Below, one piece after another: positions 20,399 to 30,697 of a stretch of DNA of 64,000 nt. Origin of the DNA: Branchipolynoe longqiensis (lineage: Eukaryota; Annelida; Polychaeta; Phyllodocida; Polynoidae). Both the position numbers and the translations under genes were made by a program. The notes beneath the pieces are model-generated. The model was given only the letters and a program-made list of their open reading frames with translations. It did not search any database and was not told where the DNA came from. Location of the stretch: the NCBI GenBank assembly GCA_030323885.1, contig CM059190.1, forward strand, positions 105,875,856 to 105,939,855, given 5' to 3'. Every line of letters begins with the position of its first letter. Position 1 is the stretch's first letter.

Positions 20399-21794
20399 TC
20401 AGATAAGTATAATAAATCTGTTCAAATTACGTATATCGTGTGTGTTGCCTTGGTGTCTCGTTAGTGAATTAAATAATAACACAACTTTACCACCCGGTTT
20501 TAACATAACTGCATTCGCTTTCTTCTCTGCATGAGCAATATTATATTTTCGGCTCTCCCATCGATTGTCAACTGCTTTTCGTAAAGCAATAGACAAGTCA
20601 TCTATCCGATATGCTAAGTTTGAATCTTCAGTCCCTGTAGGACGATATATTAAAGAACTATGTTTCGTACCTGGATGTCTACCATAAGATAGAAAGAAAG
20701 GAGAAAAACCTGTACTGTCGGAAGGCACAGTGCGATACGCGTATCTCACCTCCAGTAAAGAACTTTCCCATAGATTGGCCCGAGAATTTACCAACTTTCT
20801 CAAGATGCTTTTTTTTATTGTTCTATGATAATGTTCCACCATCCCATTAGATTGAGGATGATACGCTCTAGTATGTCTTACCTCCACTCCAAATTCTCTG
20901 AAATGATGTATAATCATCTTATTCTTAAACTCTAACCCATTATCAGAAATAAACACACATGGTATTGAATGGTGAGGAATATAATCATTGAATATAAAAT
21001 CATGAACTCCCTTTGCTGATTTATCAGATAATGACTTATACTCAACCCAACCAGAACAGTGGTCTATTGTAGACAATAGATATCTATTTCCATAGGTACT
21101 TACCAGATAAGGACCAGAAAGATCCGGTAATGGCATTTGTAATGAACGTGTTGACTGTGGATACGCACGTGTGCGTCTGCTACAGTTCACTATACAATTA
21201 GGACAATTGGTAATTACCTTGTGAACATCCCTAGTCATACCAGACCAGCGAAAATGTTCCTGTAGTCGTCTCAGGGTTTTAGACATAAACATGTGACCTA
21301 CCTCAGTATGAGCTATTTTAATTACAGAATCCCTGTATCTCACCGGCAAAACTAGTCGAGGATATGTATCCTTACGTGTAGGAGCAAACATTGAATAAAG
21401 AAGATTATCCATTCTCAAATAATTATTTTCTTCATTCATTCCTAACGTATATTTGAGCATTTTTTTCTGCTCATTCATGACTTCATCAAATGGCAATTGA
21501 TAGTGCTCAAATGAGATTACCTGTTCTTCCAAAATAGAATCAAGTGCAAACATTTCTACAAATTCTGTAGCTTCTGTGTCCGGTCTCAATCTGGACAGCA
21601 TATCAGCCCATACATTATCTACTTCTCTCATATAGACAATTGGTGCTGAAAATTCTGCTAATAGGACTGCCCATCGCTGAATATGTGTATTACGGATTTC
21701 TTTAGTGAAAAAAACATTTTAGTCGAGCATGGTCTGTATAAATAGTCAATTCTGCACCATATAAGTAAGGTCTTAGCTTAATTAACGAATAAAT
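20399..21794 (-). pseudogene. Gypsy-2 RNase H end and integrase
   Basis: From 21,794 down: IIYSLIKLRPYLYGAE and TIYTDHARLK (RNase H), then NVWADMLSRL. The long open part from 21,631 has the HHCC zinc domain (HTEVGHMFMSKTLRR, then CPNC), the DDE core with Asp in STIDHCSGW, Asp in FISDNGLEF and Glu in HPQSNGMVEHYHR, then YAYRTVPSDSTGFSPFFLSY. The frame ends at the DIRS insertion near 20,400. The catalytic residues are intact. A frameshift near 21,640-21,720 separates RNase H from the integrase frame. Confidence 0.85.
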
Positions 21795-21806
21795 AATCGT
21801 AGGATA

Positions 21807-23379
21807 TCTGAACATCAGGTATGCAGGTATTGCAGGTATAGCAATACCTCAGGGAGTTTGACGCCCCTGCCTTGCAGAGTTGTAAACCACTGCCTTGTGG
21901 TACAGGTTCTTGACAGAACCGAAGGCTAAGGGAGCAAACCCAAAACATAAAACCATGTCACTGTGGCAGCATTAAGGGCGGTTGATGTATGGAACTCGCA
22001 ACATCTCCCGACCAACCACTGCAGGGACAAATAGTTTTGCGCCTGTCTTGACATATTCTTGCCGGTGTGAAACCTCTATTTGCTCCCCGAGAGAATGCCA
22101 CTGGTAACTTGCAAAAGCCAGCAGCACCGGGCTATGGCAGCTACTGAGGAAGTACAGATGCCCAGAGAAGTTCACAACTATGATCAAGGCTCTACATACA
22201 GGAATGATGGCGAACGGTGTTGGAGGGGAAGTCTCGGAATCATTCGGGGTTACCAATGGGGTCAAGCAAGGTTGTGTACTGGCCCCCACGTCCAGACAGA
22301 GCGCTGACCTATTCAATGTCGCACACTTCAGAGCGAAGACCAAGACTACTCAGATACTGGTGAGAGAGCTACTATTCACAGATGACAGTGCACTGGTTGC
22401 CCACTCTGCTGAAGAGATCCAGAAAATAGTGGACGCTTTCTCCGATGCATCAAAGAAGTTTGGCCTGAAGATTAACATCAAGAAGACAGAGGTGCTGTAC
22501 CAACCCAACTCTACAAGAACCCGAGAGGAGGAGATCATGGTTGACAGAAACAAGCTGAACTCTGTTCCGGAATTCACCTACCTCGGAAGCACTATATCAA
22601 GTGATGGACGCATTGATGCTGAAATACAGAGGAGGATGTCCAAGGCTAGCGCATCTTTCGGCCGACCATGCCAGAGACTCTGGAACAACCACCATGTGTC
22701 CATTTGGGTCAAAGGTAAGATCTACCATGCAATCATGCTATCCACCCTACTATACGGCGCCGAGGCCTGGACAGTGTACAGACGACAGGTGAAAAAGCTG
22801 CATGCCTTCATGATGCGACATCTGCGTTCAATCATGAGGCTAACCTGGAAGGACAAAGTTACAAATAAGGAAATACTCGAACAAACAGGGCTGCCCTCTA
22901 AGGAAGATCTTCTGATCAAAAAGAATCTCCGGTGGACTGGACACCTTATGAGGATGTCATCAGACAGGCTACCAAAGCAGATCATCTATTCTCAACTGTC
23001 TTCTGGCTACAGAAAGAGACGGTGCCCTCGTCTCCAGTTCAAGGATACCATCAAGAGAAACCTGAAGCTGAGAGACATTAAGACCGACTCATGGACGCAA
23101 CTCTCACAGCAGAGAGCTAAATGGGGAGCAGCAGTCAAGTAATGAAAGCAGTCTTTGTCACATCGCGACCGACAGCATGATGATGATGATGAACTACGTA
23201 TATATAATGAAATAATTGTAAACATGACAACTTTTTATTTTCCTATTGCAATTAAAAACTTTAATTCAAAGCTGGTGTTTGTTTCATTTGACGAGTCACA
23301 GATAATCTATGTTTGAACTTATTTGCTTATATATATTATATGAATATAACAAAGGATGATGATGATGATGATGATGATG
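21807..23379 (+). mobile_element. Non-LTR retrotransposon (LINE) inserted in Gypsy-2
   Basis: It is flanked by the 12-bp duplication AATC(G/A)TAGGATA (21,795-21,806 and 23,380-23,391) and ends in a (GAT)n tail, with an earlier GAT run at about 23,177. The first 370 bp are non-coding and also occur, inverted, at 51,000-51,310. The Gypsy-2 RNase H frame continues across the insertion, confirming the borders. It is internally deleted: endonuclease and most of RT are missing. Confidence 0.85.
22180..23142 (+). pseudogene. LINE reverse transcriptase, internally deleted
   Basis: 320 residues from ATG 22,180. RT motifs GVKQGCVLAPT and LLFTDDSALVAH (the second carrying the catalytic Asp pair) are seen close together; RT sequence between them is missing (a jump after LAPTS). 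It continues with the thumb (EFTYLGSTISSDGRID) and a C-terminal part (LLYGAEAWTVYRRQ, RWTGHLMRM, RCPRLQFKDTIKRNL) of the type often labelled endonuclease-reverse transcriptase in mollusc genomes. The frame is open to TAA at 23,140, but without the start of RT and endonuclease it is not autonomous. Confidence 0.83.
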
Positions 23380-23391
23380 AATCATAGGATA

Positions 23392-24063
23392 ATTACACTG
23401 AGCAGAAGTAAATCTAGTACTAATTAAATCGAAGGCCTATCGATTCCTTTTTCGTCTTCCTGCACTAGGACAGCACCCAAACTGTACTCAGAAGCATCTG
23501 TATACAATTTAAAAGGTTTAGAAGGATCAAGAAATTTTAGAATGACACATTCTAATAATAGACTCTTTAACTCATTCCAAGCATTTTCACATTCCCTAGT
23601 CCAAAGAAAGCTACATTTATTGCTAGTTAAATAAGTCAAAGGTGCTACGACATCAGCATAGTTAGGAATCAATTGTCGATAATATCCTGCCGATCCTAGC
23701 AAACGTCTTATTTCCTTTTTACTAGTCGGAGAAGCCATATCGAGTATTGCACTAACTTTTTCAGGATCATGTTTCAAGCCTGACTCACATACAACATAAC
23801 CTAAGAGTTTTACTACAGCTACTCCAAATTCACACTTTGACTCTTAGTCATACCATTATCCTGCAAGATGGTCAAGATGTGAGCTACATCCTGTCGATGA
23901 CTTTCCTCATCAGGTGAATAAATTATGATGTTGTCTAAATAAATTAAACAACATTTTCCCCAAAACTCTGAAAAAATAGCATTCATCATTCTTTGAAAAA
24001 CTGCTGGGGCATTGGTTAAGACAAACTTCACACATTTAAATTGGGAAAGTCCAATATGAGTGA
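23392..24063 (-). pseudogene. Gypsy-2 reverse transcriptase and start of RNase H
   Basis: On minus: SQFKCVKFVLTNAPAVFQRM, LIYLDNIIIYSPDEESH (YLDN in place of the common YLDD), then DPEKVSAILDMASPTSKKEI, GSAGYYRQLIPNYADVVAPL and FKLYTDASEYSLGAVLVQED (RNase H Asp). The beginning of RT is gone: gag is joined directly to mid-RT by a deletion near 24,060. A frameshift near 23,800 separates two frames. The RNase H is completed beyond the LINE insertion. It cannot be active as it stands. Confidence 0.82.
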
Positions 24064-25243
24064 ATATCTGTGTTAGATGATTTAGAACCCTTCGAAGCAG
24101 AAGATGAACCAGCAAAATCTAATGCTGTACTATTCAAACTATCAATCTCCTCACAAATTGCTAATCTTCCATAACATGCCATAGCACATCTATGCTGTCT
24201 ACTTACAGACCTGTCACTTAGTGTTAACATAGCAAAAGCATCTTCCAGAGTTTTGGGTTGGTTAGTCTCCACGTACCACATGGTATTCAGGGGCGTAGCT
24301 AGACCTTTAATGATGTGTCCTCCTAATTTTGGCAGGGGGTTTAGGGGGCCGCTTAAGCTTAAGCTGGCGGAGTTTACACATTTTAGACTTGAGTTTTCGA
24401 CACTCCGGACTACTACATGCCTCCTCTCTCTCTCTCTCTCTCTCTTTATTATTTTTTTGTTGTTGTTGACAAAACGATGTGGACGTTTTGCCGTATGTGC
24501 GTACGCCTAGCTACGCTCCTGGTATTGTCATCTAATAATGAATCTAGAAACATAGACAGTAGGATCTTGAATGTATCAGTACCCAATACTGCATTCGTCG
24601 AATCCCAGCCCTTAGCTGCTGCTGTCTTAAAGCGCTGACAGTATGCTGCTACTGTCTCACCCTCTTCCTGTTTCATAGATAGAACAATTCCCTTCAAATG
24701 TGAACGTTCATCAGCAGTCAATAGAGTATAAGCAATAACTTCCTTAATTTGCTTCAAGGATTTTGTGTTTACATGCTGAAAGGCAGTGAAAATTACCTCA
24801 TGCAAAGTACCTGTTGTATTAGATAAAGCAAACTGAATAATGTCAAGGTAAGAAACCCCAGAAAGAGTACCAATTCGCTCCATCAAATCCATCCAATTGC
24901 ATAGAGCATCTCTATCTGACCCGTCTAATAAGGGTACAGATTTCCCATATGCTTTCAATGACCGACAACGCATCTCCCTCTGTCTCTCCTCCACCTGCAA
25001 TAATTCTTGTGCCTCCCTGTGCTCTTCCCTCTGCTCTCTCGTGTCTGTCCTGTCCCCAATCTGCTCTAACCTCTCCTCCTGCTCTTCCTTAAGAGTACCT
25101 AGCTTTAAAGCCATAAACTTCACCCATGCTTCTCCCTCCTGTGTTTCACTCGGGCGTTTGCCCAAGGTACACTCACCTTTAAACCAGTGGGTAAAGTCAC
25201 CACATAAAGAATCCTCCATCAAACGCGTGAGTGGCATATTCAA
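24064..25243 (-). pseudogene. Gypsy-2 gag, interrupted by a MITE
   Basis: From ATG at 25,243 on minus: MPLTRLMEDSLCGDF start after a short lead, a Glu/Gln/Arg-rich coiled-coil region (residues ~45-95: RTDTREQREEHREAQELL), then a capsid-like domain (VPLLDGSDRDALCNWMDLM, ETVAAYCQRFKTAAAKG). The MITE at 24,288-24,521 cuts the frame; it resumes as MWYVETNQPKTLEDAFAML, SRQHRCAMACYGRL. No CCHC knuckle is left before the deletion into RT. The role would be assembly of the particle. Confidence 0.75.
24288..24521. mobile_element. MITE with CAGGGGCGTAGCTAG ends in Gypsy-2 gag
   Basis: The ends CAGGGGCGTAGCTAG and CTAGCTACGCTCCTG are inverted. GTATT is duplicated on both sides (24,283-24,287 and 24,522-24,526). 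It is 234 bp with a (TC)n run at 24,420-24,445 and no coding frame. Removal restores a continuous gag. It shares end sequence style and 5-bp duplication with the MITE at 11,544. Confidence 0.92.
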
Positions 25244-26185
25244 TGTGCTATTGTATACAGCGGTAGAAAAAGATTAGCAGAATTGAAAATCAAGTATAGA
25301 TTCGTCTGTAAGTAGAAAAAGAGTAGAGACAAAGCTTTGTAGTGTATTACTATGCCCCCCTCAGTGGTAAGGTTAAAGCAGTCAAAAGTAGTCCCTCTTA
25401 ATAAAAAATATATTTTGCTGGCGACACGAGGCTTCTATCATGGCACGTTACAGAACTACCATAAGAGAAAGCCTTGCATACCTTGCAAATATCGAAAACT
25501 CTCGGAAAAGTCGTTGACAACTCAATTTTATAATAATAAATTTGAACCCTCACAGAGTCAAAGAAACAAGAAAAAGCACTATTTACACAACACACCACCC
25601 AAGCAGCCCTACCAGCTGCTCTATATCAGATCAACACTGTGTGCTGAAAATCGTTGTGGTCACCAGTTTTGTAGGGTCGGTGTTTGAGTCTGTGGCTATG
25701 TAGGTAGGGCAAAGTGAAAAACAATACAGACAGAGAAAAAGAGAGAAAGTAAAGCAAAAGTAAGAGTGTAAGAGAGTCCAAGCCCCTCTGGTTTATTATA
25801 TATAGTACATGGATTATTGGTATAGGATCATGCCATTCATTCAACCAATAGGGAAGCAGCATTCCCAGTTCCTCCAATAGGGACTCTGCATTTCTGGTTA
25901 CCATGACCACCAGTGGTCTGCCCACCACCAGAGCTGGTTGACCTGTGGCCACCACCAAAGTTGACTCCTGTGTACATCGACCCGCTACCACAGCAGAGAG
26001 CCAAGCCCTGAGTGCACTCACCCAAACCTGCCAATCATCCATCTGTCTATAATTACCTGCCCTCAAGCATGGGTCAAGCCATATATATATACACAACATA
26101 CATATACACACACTCTTGGCCGGCCACACAGAATAATAATAGAGGATTTCCATTTTCCCCTCTGCCGATTATTGCAATATTTTTC
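25244..26185. other. Unannotated stretch, possible leader/LTR of Gypsy-2
   Basis: It lies just upstream of Gypsy-2 gag on minus. I could not pair it with another LTR or find a clear primer site. Open frames on both strands here have no recognisable content. Confidence 0.35.
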
Positions 26186-26319
26186 ACCATGTTAGTAGAA
26201 ATCACCACCCAAAAGTCATTCCACTTGTCCCGTGTTAGTAGAAATCACCACCCAAAACTCACTCCACTGTTCCCTTGTTAGTAGAAATCACCACCCAAAA
26301 CTCATTCCACTGGTCCCGT
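26186..26319. repeat. ~44-bp minisatellite, left part
   Basis: Three units of GTTAGTAGAAATCACCACCC plus AAAACTCATTCCACTGGTCCC. The array stops at 26,319 (duplicated CCGT 26,316-26,319) where a Z element begins, and resumes at 30,698. Confidence 0.92.
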
Positions 26320-26592
26320 TGTAAAAATATACTGATTTTCGGTTCTGAATTATATATTGGCAGAGAGCATTGTTATTCTCGGGCGACGGAGTGGGGACCA
26401 AGGTTATGTAACAGAAAAGTAAGGGGTGCCCCACTCGCTGTGTGACATATGAGACTATGTGGAAAATATGATAACACATGGTGCCCGAGATTATGACGAG
26501 ATGTTCCTATATAAGAGACAGTTAATGTTTGGTGAAATTTTCCCTCTATGCACCAGTAAGAGTGAAAGTGGAGGAGAAGGACATTTTAATAT

Positions 26593-26694
26593 AAATTTAG
26601 GCTACGGTAAGGAAAGAGAGAGAACAATGAGTAGTGGTGGGGAACCTTCTTTTATTTTTGCTTGAAGGTCCCTTGGCCGGGCAAAATAACAGCC
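26593..26694 (-). repeat. Split direct repeat B2
   Basis: 102 bp beginning (plus strand) AAATTTAGGCTACGG and ending AAAATAACAGCC. It is identical to B1 at 26,908-27,009, followed by a 10-bp spacer (26,695-26,704) and A2. Confidence 0.92.
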
Positions 26695-26704
26695 CTACCT
26701 AAAG

Positions 26705-26907
26705 CTAAAAATAAGTGGTGCTTGGCGTGCAGTCAAGGCTGGACTGAGCCAAGCAGCAATGAGATGGCAGTCCCGGGGCAAAAGAGTGGCCCAGGGTGAA
26801 TATACAGTGAAGAATAAATAAGAAATAAATAAGAAATAATTAATTAAAAAAGAGAAGGGGGGAAACTCCGCCTCCTTTATATATATATAATAAATTATAT
26901 TCTACAT
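26705..26907 (-). repeat. Split direct repeat A2
   Basis: 203 bp, CTAAAAATAAGTGGTGC to ATTATATTCTACAT (plus strand), with a few differences from A1 (29,822-30,024). It abuts B1 directly; this internal junction mimics the junction of a circle formed by joining the element ends. Confidence 0.92.
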
Positions 26908-27009
26908 AAATTTAGGCTACGGTAAGGAAAGAGAGAGAACAATGAGTAGTGGTGGGGAACCTTCTTTTATTTTTGCTTGAAGGTCCCTTGGCCGGGCAAA
27001 ATAACAGCC
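26908..27009 (-). repeat. Split direct repeat B1
   Basis: 102 bp, identical to B2. It follows the recombinase gene (minus), whose stop lies just beyond at about 27,037. Confidence 0.92.
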
Positions 27010-27036
27010 AAACGGGCCAAAGGCCCCCACCCAAAA

Positions 27037-28063
27037 CTACTCAAGGTTCGACTGGGCCAAGGAGGAGGCCACCCTCAGGTCATAGACGATGCGCACCTGC
27101 AGTGGCGTCTTTAAGTAAGCATAAACCGTCTCACTGGCCCAGTCCCCTCTCAACTTTATCTCCTCGATCGTAGCCCCACAGATGGCAAGATAAGTTGCGC
27201 CGCCCCGGCGCAGGGAGTGAGAGGTAAAGTGGCACTCAGCCAGACCCGCCCTACTCGAAAAAAGTCTAAACATAGATTGATACGAGCGATAAGACATTGG
27301 GGTTGAGCCCGACTCTGCCGGAAGCCTGAATGCTATTTCCTCCTGAGTAGCAGGTATCTCCTCAAAATGTTCTTTGGTCCAGAATACCGCACAAAGTGCC
27401 CGGTTAACGCATTTGGCGACTGGTATCTCTAGCACACGCTCAGTAAATTGGATAGTCTTAGAGTGCCTTACTCGAATTATCATACCCCAATCAAAAAATG
27501 TAAAATCTGAACGTCTAAGGGAGGCCTCTGAGTCCGTGACATGGCTCTTCCTGAGTAATGCGCGGAAGGACAGCAAGATCGCAGCGCGCCAGGCGGTATG
27601 GCCAGAGTTCAGGGTCAAACCACCAAAAATTTTAACCAACATATGTGGTAAGAGGGGGGGGCGCAGCCTTTGGTGCATCACCCTTCTCACGTCTTATGCC
27701 CTTCAAAGTTGCAGATACATAGTAATCGGCATAGAGGATAGTTTGGCAAGCATTCTGTTTTAAGTAAAAATTTAGACCTGACAAATAGTTCGATATAGAT
27801 CTATAAGATAGATCCCTGGCAAGCCAGGTCGCATAAAGAGCGACCCACTTCGAGGTGCAGGGAAAAGGAGCCCTGTTTTCCCCGAACTGATCGACAAAGG
27901 TCAAATAACGCTTAATTTGAGCCGTCCTTGAAGACCAGGAATTGGTGGAATAAAAACGGCTCTCATATAGCTGCTGCTCCCTTGCCAGTGCTTCCAGCCC
28001 TGGAATGAAAAGAAAAGGGGGCCTCAAAAATCTTTCTACAACACATGAGCCATGCTTTATCAA
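27037..28063 (-). pseudogene. Ngaro-like tyrosine recombinase (one frame break)
   Basis: Two minus frames (28,063-27,632 and 27,690-27,037) join at a run of eight Gs at about 27,653-27,661. The first gives the core-binding domain (SSRTAQIKRYLTFVDQFG, YRSISNYLSGLNFYLKQNA); the second gives the catalytic domain: Arg in SFRALLRKSHV, HxxR in TSHSLRRGGATYL, GDWAS and the nucleophile Tyr in ETVYAYLKTPL. All usual catalytic residues are present. It would insert the circular DNA copy without target duplication. The single break is in a homopolymer, so a base-count error cannot be excluded. Confidence 0.8.
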
Positions 28064-28658
28064 CAGCGGCTATCCTAGCAGCACTTCCAACATCCCCCAG
28101 CCTGCTCAATGCATCACAAGTGATATTTCTCGAAGTATGAATATAGGACGAAATGAATATAAAGTTTTGTTCGATCGCCATCCAGAAAATCTTTCGGAGA
28201 TAACCCATGATCTCCCGTGAGCGGGAGCGGCCCGTGTTCAGCGCAGCCTGGACCACAGCGCTGTCAGTCATGAACACTATCGAGGCCCCCCCCCAACCAT
28301 GCGCCCAGCGTGTGCCTCCCTCAAATGCGGCCGCCATTTCTTTTACGTTAATATGAGCAGAGTCCAACCCCTCTTCGGGTGAGACGTGATGGTGCCCAGC
28401 ATAGTCACCAAGCGCTATATCATCCTCTCCCTTATAACAGCCGACTAACCAATCGGCCCCATGGGTAGCACCCATACCCCAGCCTGAGGCATCGCTATAA
28501 ACTGAGCAGACCCGCGTAAATTTTCCTAGCATGGCAGCCTTACCGTTAAAACCGTGCGGCAAAGCGTTCCCACCATTCAATGTCCTGGCGGAAGCCCACA
28601 CCCAACCTGGTGTAGTGATAAGGCTCCCTGATGGAAGCAATGAGATCATAGATCCCAC
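27963..28658 (-). pseudogene. Ngaro-like RNase H domain
   Basis: On minus: CSVYSDASGWGMGATHG (first Asp), AHINVKEMAAAFEGG (Glu), IVFMTDSAVVQAAL (Asp) and FIFISSYIHTSRNITCDALS (end motif). All three acidic positions of an RNase H are visible. It follows RT after a frame change in a run of four As (plus strand) near 28,548. The 3' end overlaps the recombinase frame. It would remove the RNA template during reverse transcription. Confidence 0.82.
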
Positions 28659-29762
28659 GGCAGAAGGTACGGTCTCCCCGGATCACCTTGGCACAATGTG
28701 CAAGCAGACCCCCCAGTCTCTCAAGATCCTTCCGTTTTGCTTTCCTCTGACCCCGGAATTGAGCCAAAACTCGGTATAATTTAATCAGCTTATCAGCGGG
28801 GAGAGTTAATTCTAATTTTATAGTATCAATGTCGATCCCAAGAAAACGCATTTTCTGAGTCGGGGAGAGCAACTTTCGAAAGCTTAGTGAGAAACCCAAC
28901 CTACGTATTATTGCAATTAGTTTTGATTGGTCAATAGCATTGTGATCCCATGAATCACCGATAATACAGAAGTCATCGAGGTAATTGATGACCCGTTTTA
29001 TGCCTTCCCTCTTTGCACATCTTACAATAAAATTAGATATTTTTGTAAATATAAAGGGGCTTGAGGCAAGACCCATTGACAGGCGATTGTCGACCATATA
29101 TCTGACTCTGTCATCGTCCCTAAATTTCCACTTCAGACCCTGCCTTATGCGGTCCCTAGGGTTTATCTGGACGGCCCTATAGGCATCCTTTATGTCAATA
29201 GAAGATAAGTGGTCCCCCCGCTCAAGATTGTCGATTACATTATCGACACTTAGGTATTTAAACGTATGGGCGACCTCACTAGTGGCCAAATTGACCGACC
29301 TATCACGGGGCTTACTAGTGTCGATAACCAGCCGACCCCCCCCCCACCCTCCTTTGGGACGACAAACATGGAGTGGACACATTGTGGTTTGTAGTCAACA
29401 CAAGAAATGACATCCTGGTCTAATTCGACAGCCAATTTCGCTTCGATAAGGTCCCGCTCCCATGCCAACAAGTGTTTACTATTGTTGTTTTCGTAGCTGT
29501 TGTCAAATTCAGTATTTATCACCTGAAAACCGAAGACTATCCCTCGTAATATATAATAGGCTTCAGGATCAATGCCGCCCCTGAGAAACAGTTCAGCGAA
29601 AAAACGACAAGGCTTCAATTGACAAACAACACCCTCAAGGCGGTATACACAAGAACAAACACCCCTATCACAGTCATTTGTTACATAGAACACGACGGGC
29701 GAGGAGCCCTCGAATTCACTGATAGTCACTTCCAGACAACCCTCACAGTCTCTCACTTGCAT
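28546..29762 (-). pseudogene. Ngaro-like reverse transcriptase (one frame break)
   Basis: Two minus frames (29,762-29,250 and 29,382-28,546) join at the long C run (plus strand) at about 29,336-29,346. Visible motifs: MFVVPKEGG and RLVIDTSKPRDRSV, SSIDIKDAYRAVQI (catalytic Asp), SMGLASSPFIFTKI, VINYLDDFCIIGDS (active-site YLDD), MRFLGIDIDTIKLELTLP. The first ~130 residues are not recognised and there is no separate gag ORF upstream. RT residues look intact; the break is in a homopolymer. Confidence 0.83.
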
Positions 29763-29821
29763 CCAGTCCTGTATGCATTCAGGTACTTGTAATCCTTGAC
29801 TGTCAGATAATTGGTTGGGAT

Positions 29822-30024
29822 CTAAAAATAAGTGGTGCTCGGCGTGCAGTCAAGCCTGGACTGAACCAAGCAGCAATGAGATGGCAGTCCCGGGGCAAAA
29901 GAGTGGCCCGGGGTGAATATACAGTGAAGAATAAATCAGAAATAAATAATTAATAATTAATTAAAAAAGAGAAGGGGGGAAACTCCGCCTCCTTTATATA
30001 TATATAATAAATTATATTCTACAT
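29822..30024 (-). repeat. Split direct repeat A1
   Basis: 203 bp at the 5' end (minus) of the element, matching A2 at 26,705-26,907 with a few differences. Its outer edge (ACAT at 30,021-30,024) meets the Z sequence ATATATTTATTG, as in the empty copy. Confidence 0.92.
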
Positions 30025-30697
30025 ATATATTTATTGTAACTGTCTGCAACTACCTGTTACCACAGGGCCGATGGGCAAGCACACCCAGCCACTCTGCATA
30101 CATTATGGACACCACCTGCAGCTGGGGTTGAGTGACAGCTGACCCTATTAGGGCATCGCCGCCTGTAGGGGGTGTCTGATTGGCTGGCTGTGGGAGGCCC
30201 AGTCACCTGCACCCCTTTGCCCCACCTGACCACACAAGCCTCATTCTGAGACAGATTATTCTAGACACTATGATCTATTTTATTCTAAACACTATGATCT
30301 ATATGATGCTGCCGGCACTACTAATTCACTCTGGAAGGAGACACACTTCTTGATGGACTCTTGAAGGGAACACACTCTTCTCTTGGCCAGGAACCCAGAC
30401 ACTCTGTCTGAGGCTCCACTTTCCATATATAAACTGAGCTGTGTGCAACAACCATGGGACTCCAGTTCAATGGGCTGTAGGCACTGATTCCTATACATCC
30501 TAAAGAGAATAATGAGGATCTGTGTGGACAGGAGGTAAGGAGTGAGGGTAATATGTCACTAGTGATAGGTCTTTCTTATGAGTTTGTTGGAGAGGGGCAT
30601 CAGGTGTGAACTGACAGACAGGTCTGTCAGAACGCATCTGGGAAGAGTAAGTGGTGTATGTGGGGCTCAGACGGCTGAGCATTCCAGTTATATTACA

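Larger units (their letters stand above)
15656..20400 (+). mobile_element. DIRS-superfamily (tyrosine recombinase) retrotransposon
   Basis: The gene order gag-like ORF, RT, RNase H, tyrosine recombinase on one strand with no DDE integrase defines the DIRS superfamily. It lies inside the Gypsy-2 pol gene. Borders are approximate (last Gypsy-2 coding sequence at about 15,655 and 20,400). I did not find split or inverted terminal repeats, so the DIRS, PAT or Ngaro subgroup is open. AGGCCATGTCGCCG is repeated at about 20,223 and 20,338 in the 3' non-coding part. It is damaged: a TGA between gag and RT, and a deletion in RNase H. Confidence 0.8.
15389..25243 (-). mobile_element. Gypsy-2: large LTR retrotransposon broken by three insertions
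   Basis: On minus the order is gag (25,243-24,064), a deletion joining gag to mid-RT, RT and start of RNase H (24,060-23,392), a LINE insertion, rest of RNase H and integrase (21,794-20,399), a DIRS insertion, and the integrase C-terminus (15,650-15,389). Protein sequence runs on correctly across both the LINE and the gag MITE insertions. LTRs were not identified; the 5' one may lie in 25.3-26.2 kb. The order gag-RT-RNase H-integrase places it in Gypsy. Confidence 0.8.
26593..30024 (-). mobile_element. Ngaro-like tyrosine recombinase retrotransposon with split direct repeats
   Basis: On minus the order is A1 (30,024-29,822), RT, RNase H, tyrosine recombinase, B1 (27,009-26,908), A2 (26,907-26,705), B2 (26,694-26,593): the A1-ORFs-B1-A2-B2 arrangement described for PAT/Ngaro elements. 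B1 and B2 are identical over 102 bp; the A copies differ at only a few sites. There is no target duplication, as expected for recombinase insertion, and the empty site is seen in Z copy 3. No methyltransferase domain was seen, which favours Ngaro. Only ~60 bp separate A1 from pol, so there is no gag ORF. Confidence 0.88.
26320..30697 (+). mobile_element. Family Z element copy 2, inserted in a minisatellite and hosting a Ngaro-like element
   Basis: The outer parts 26,320-26,592 and 30,025-30,697 together form one ~946-bp Z copy, beginning TGTAAAAATATACTG and ending CAGTTATATTACA. The target duplication CCGT lies at 26,316-26,319 and 30,698-30,701. The first part and the start of the second part match Z copy 3 (33,835-34,235), which is continuous where this copy holds the retroelement. 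TG/CA ends and a 4-bp duplication suggest a solo LTR. Confidence 0.8.

Noticed and set aside
25244..26185. Possible 5' LTR of Gypsy-2
   Set aside because: I could not find a matching second LTR near 15 kb or a convincing primer site, so no LTR is called.
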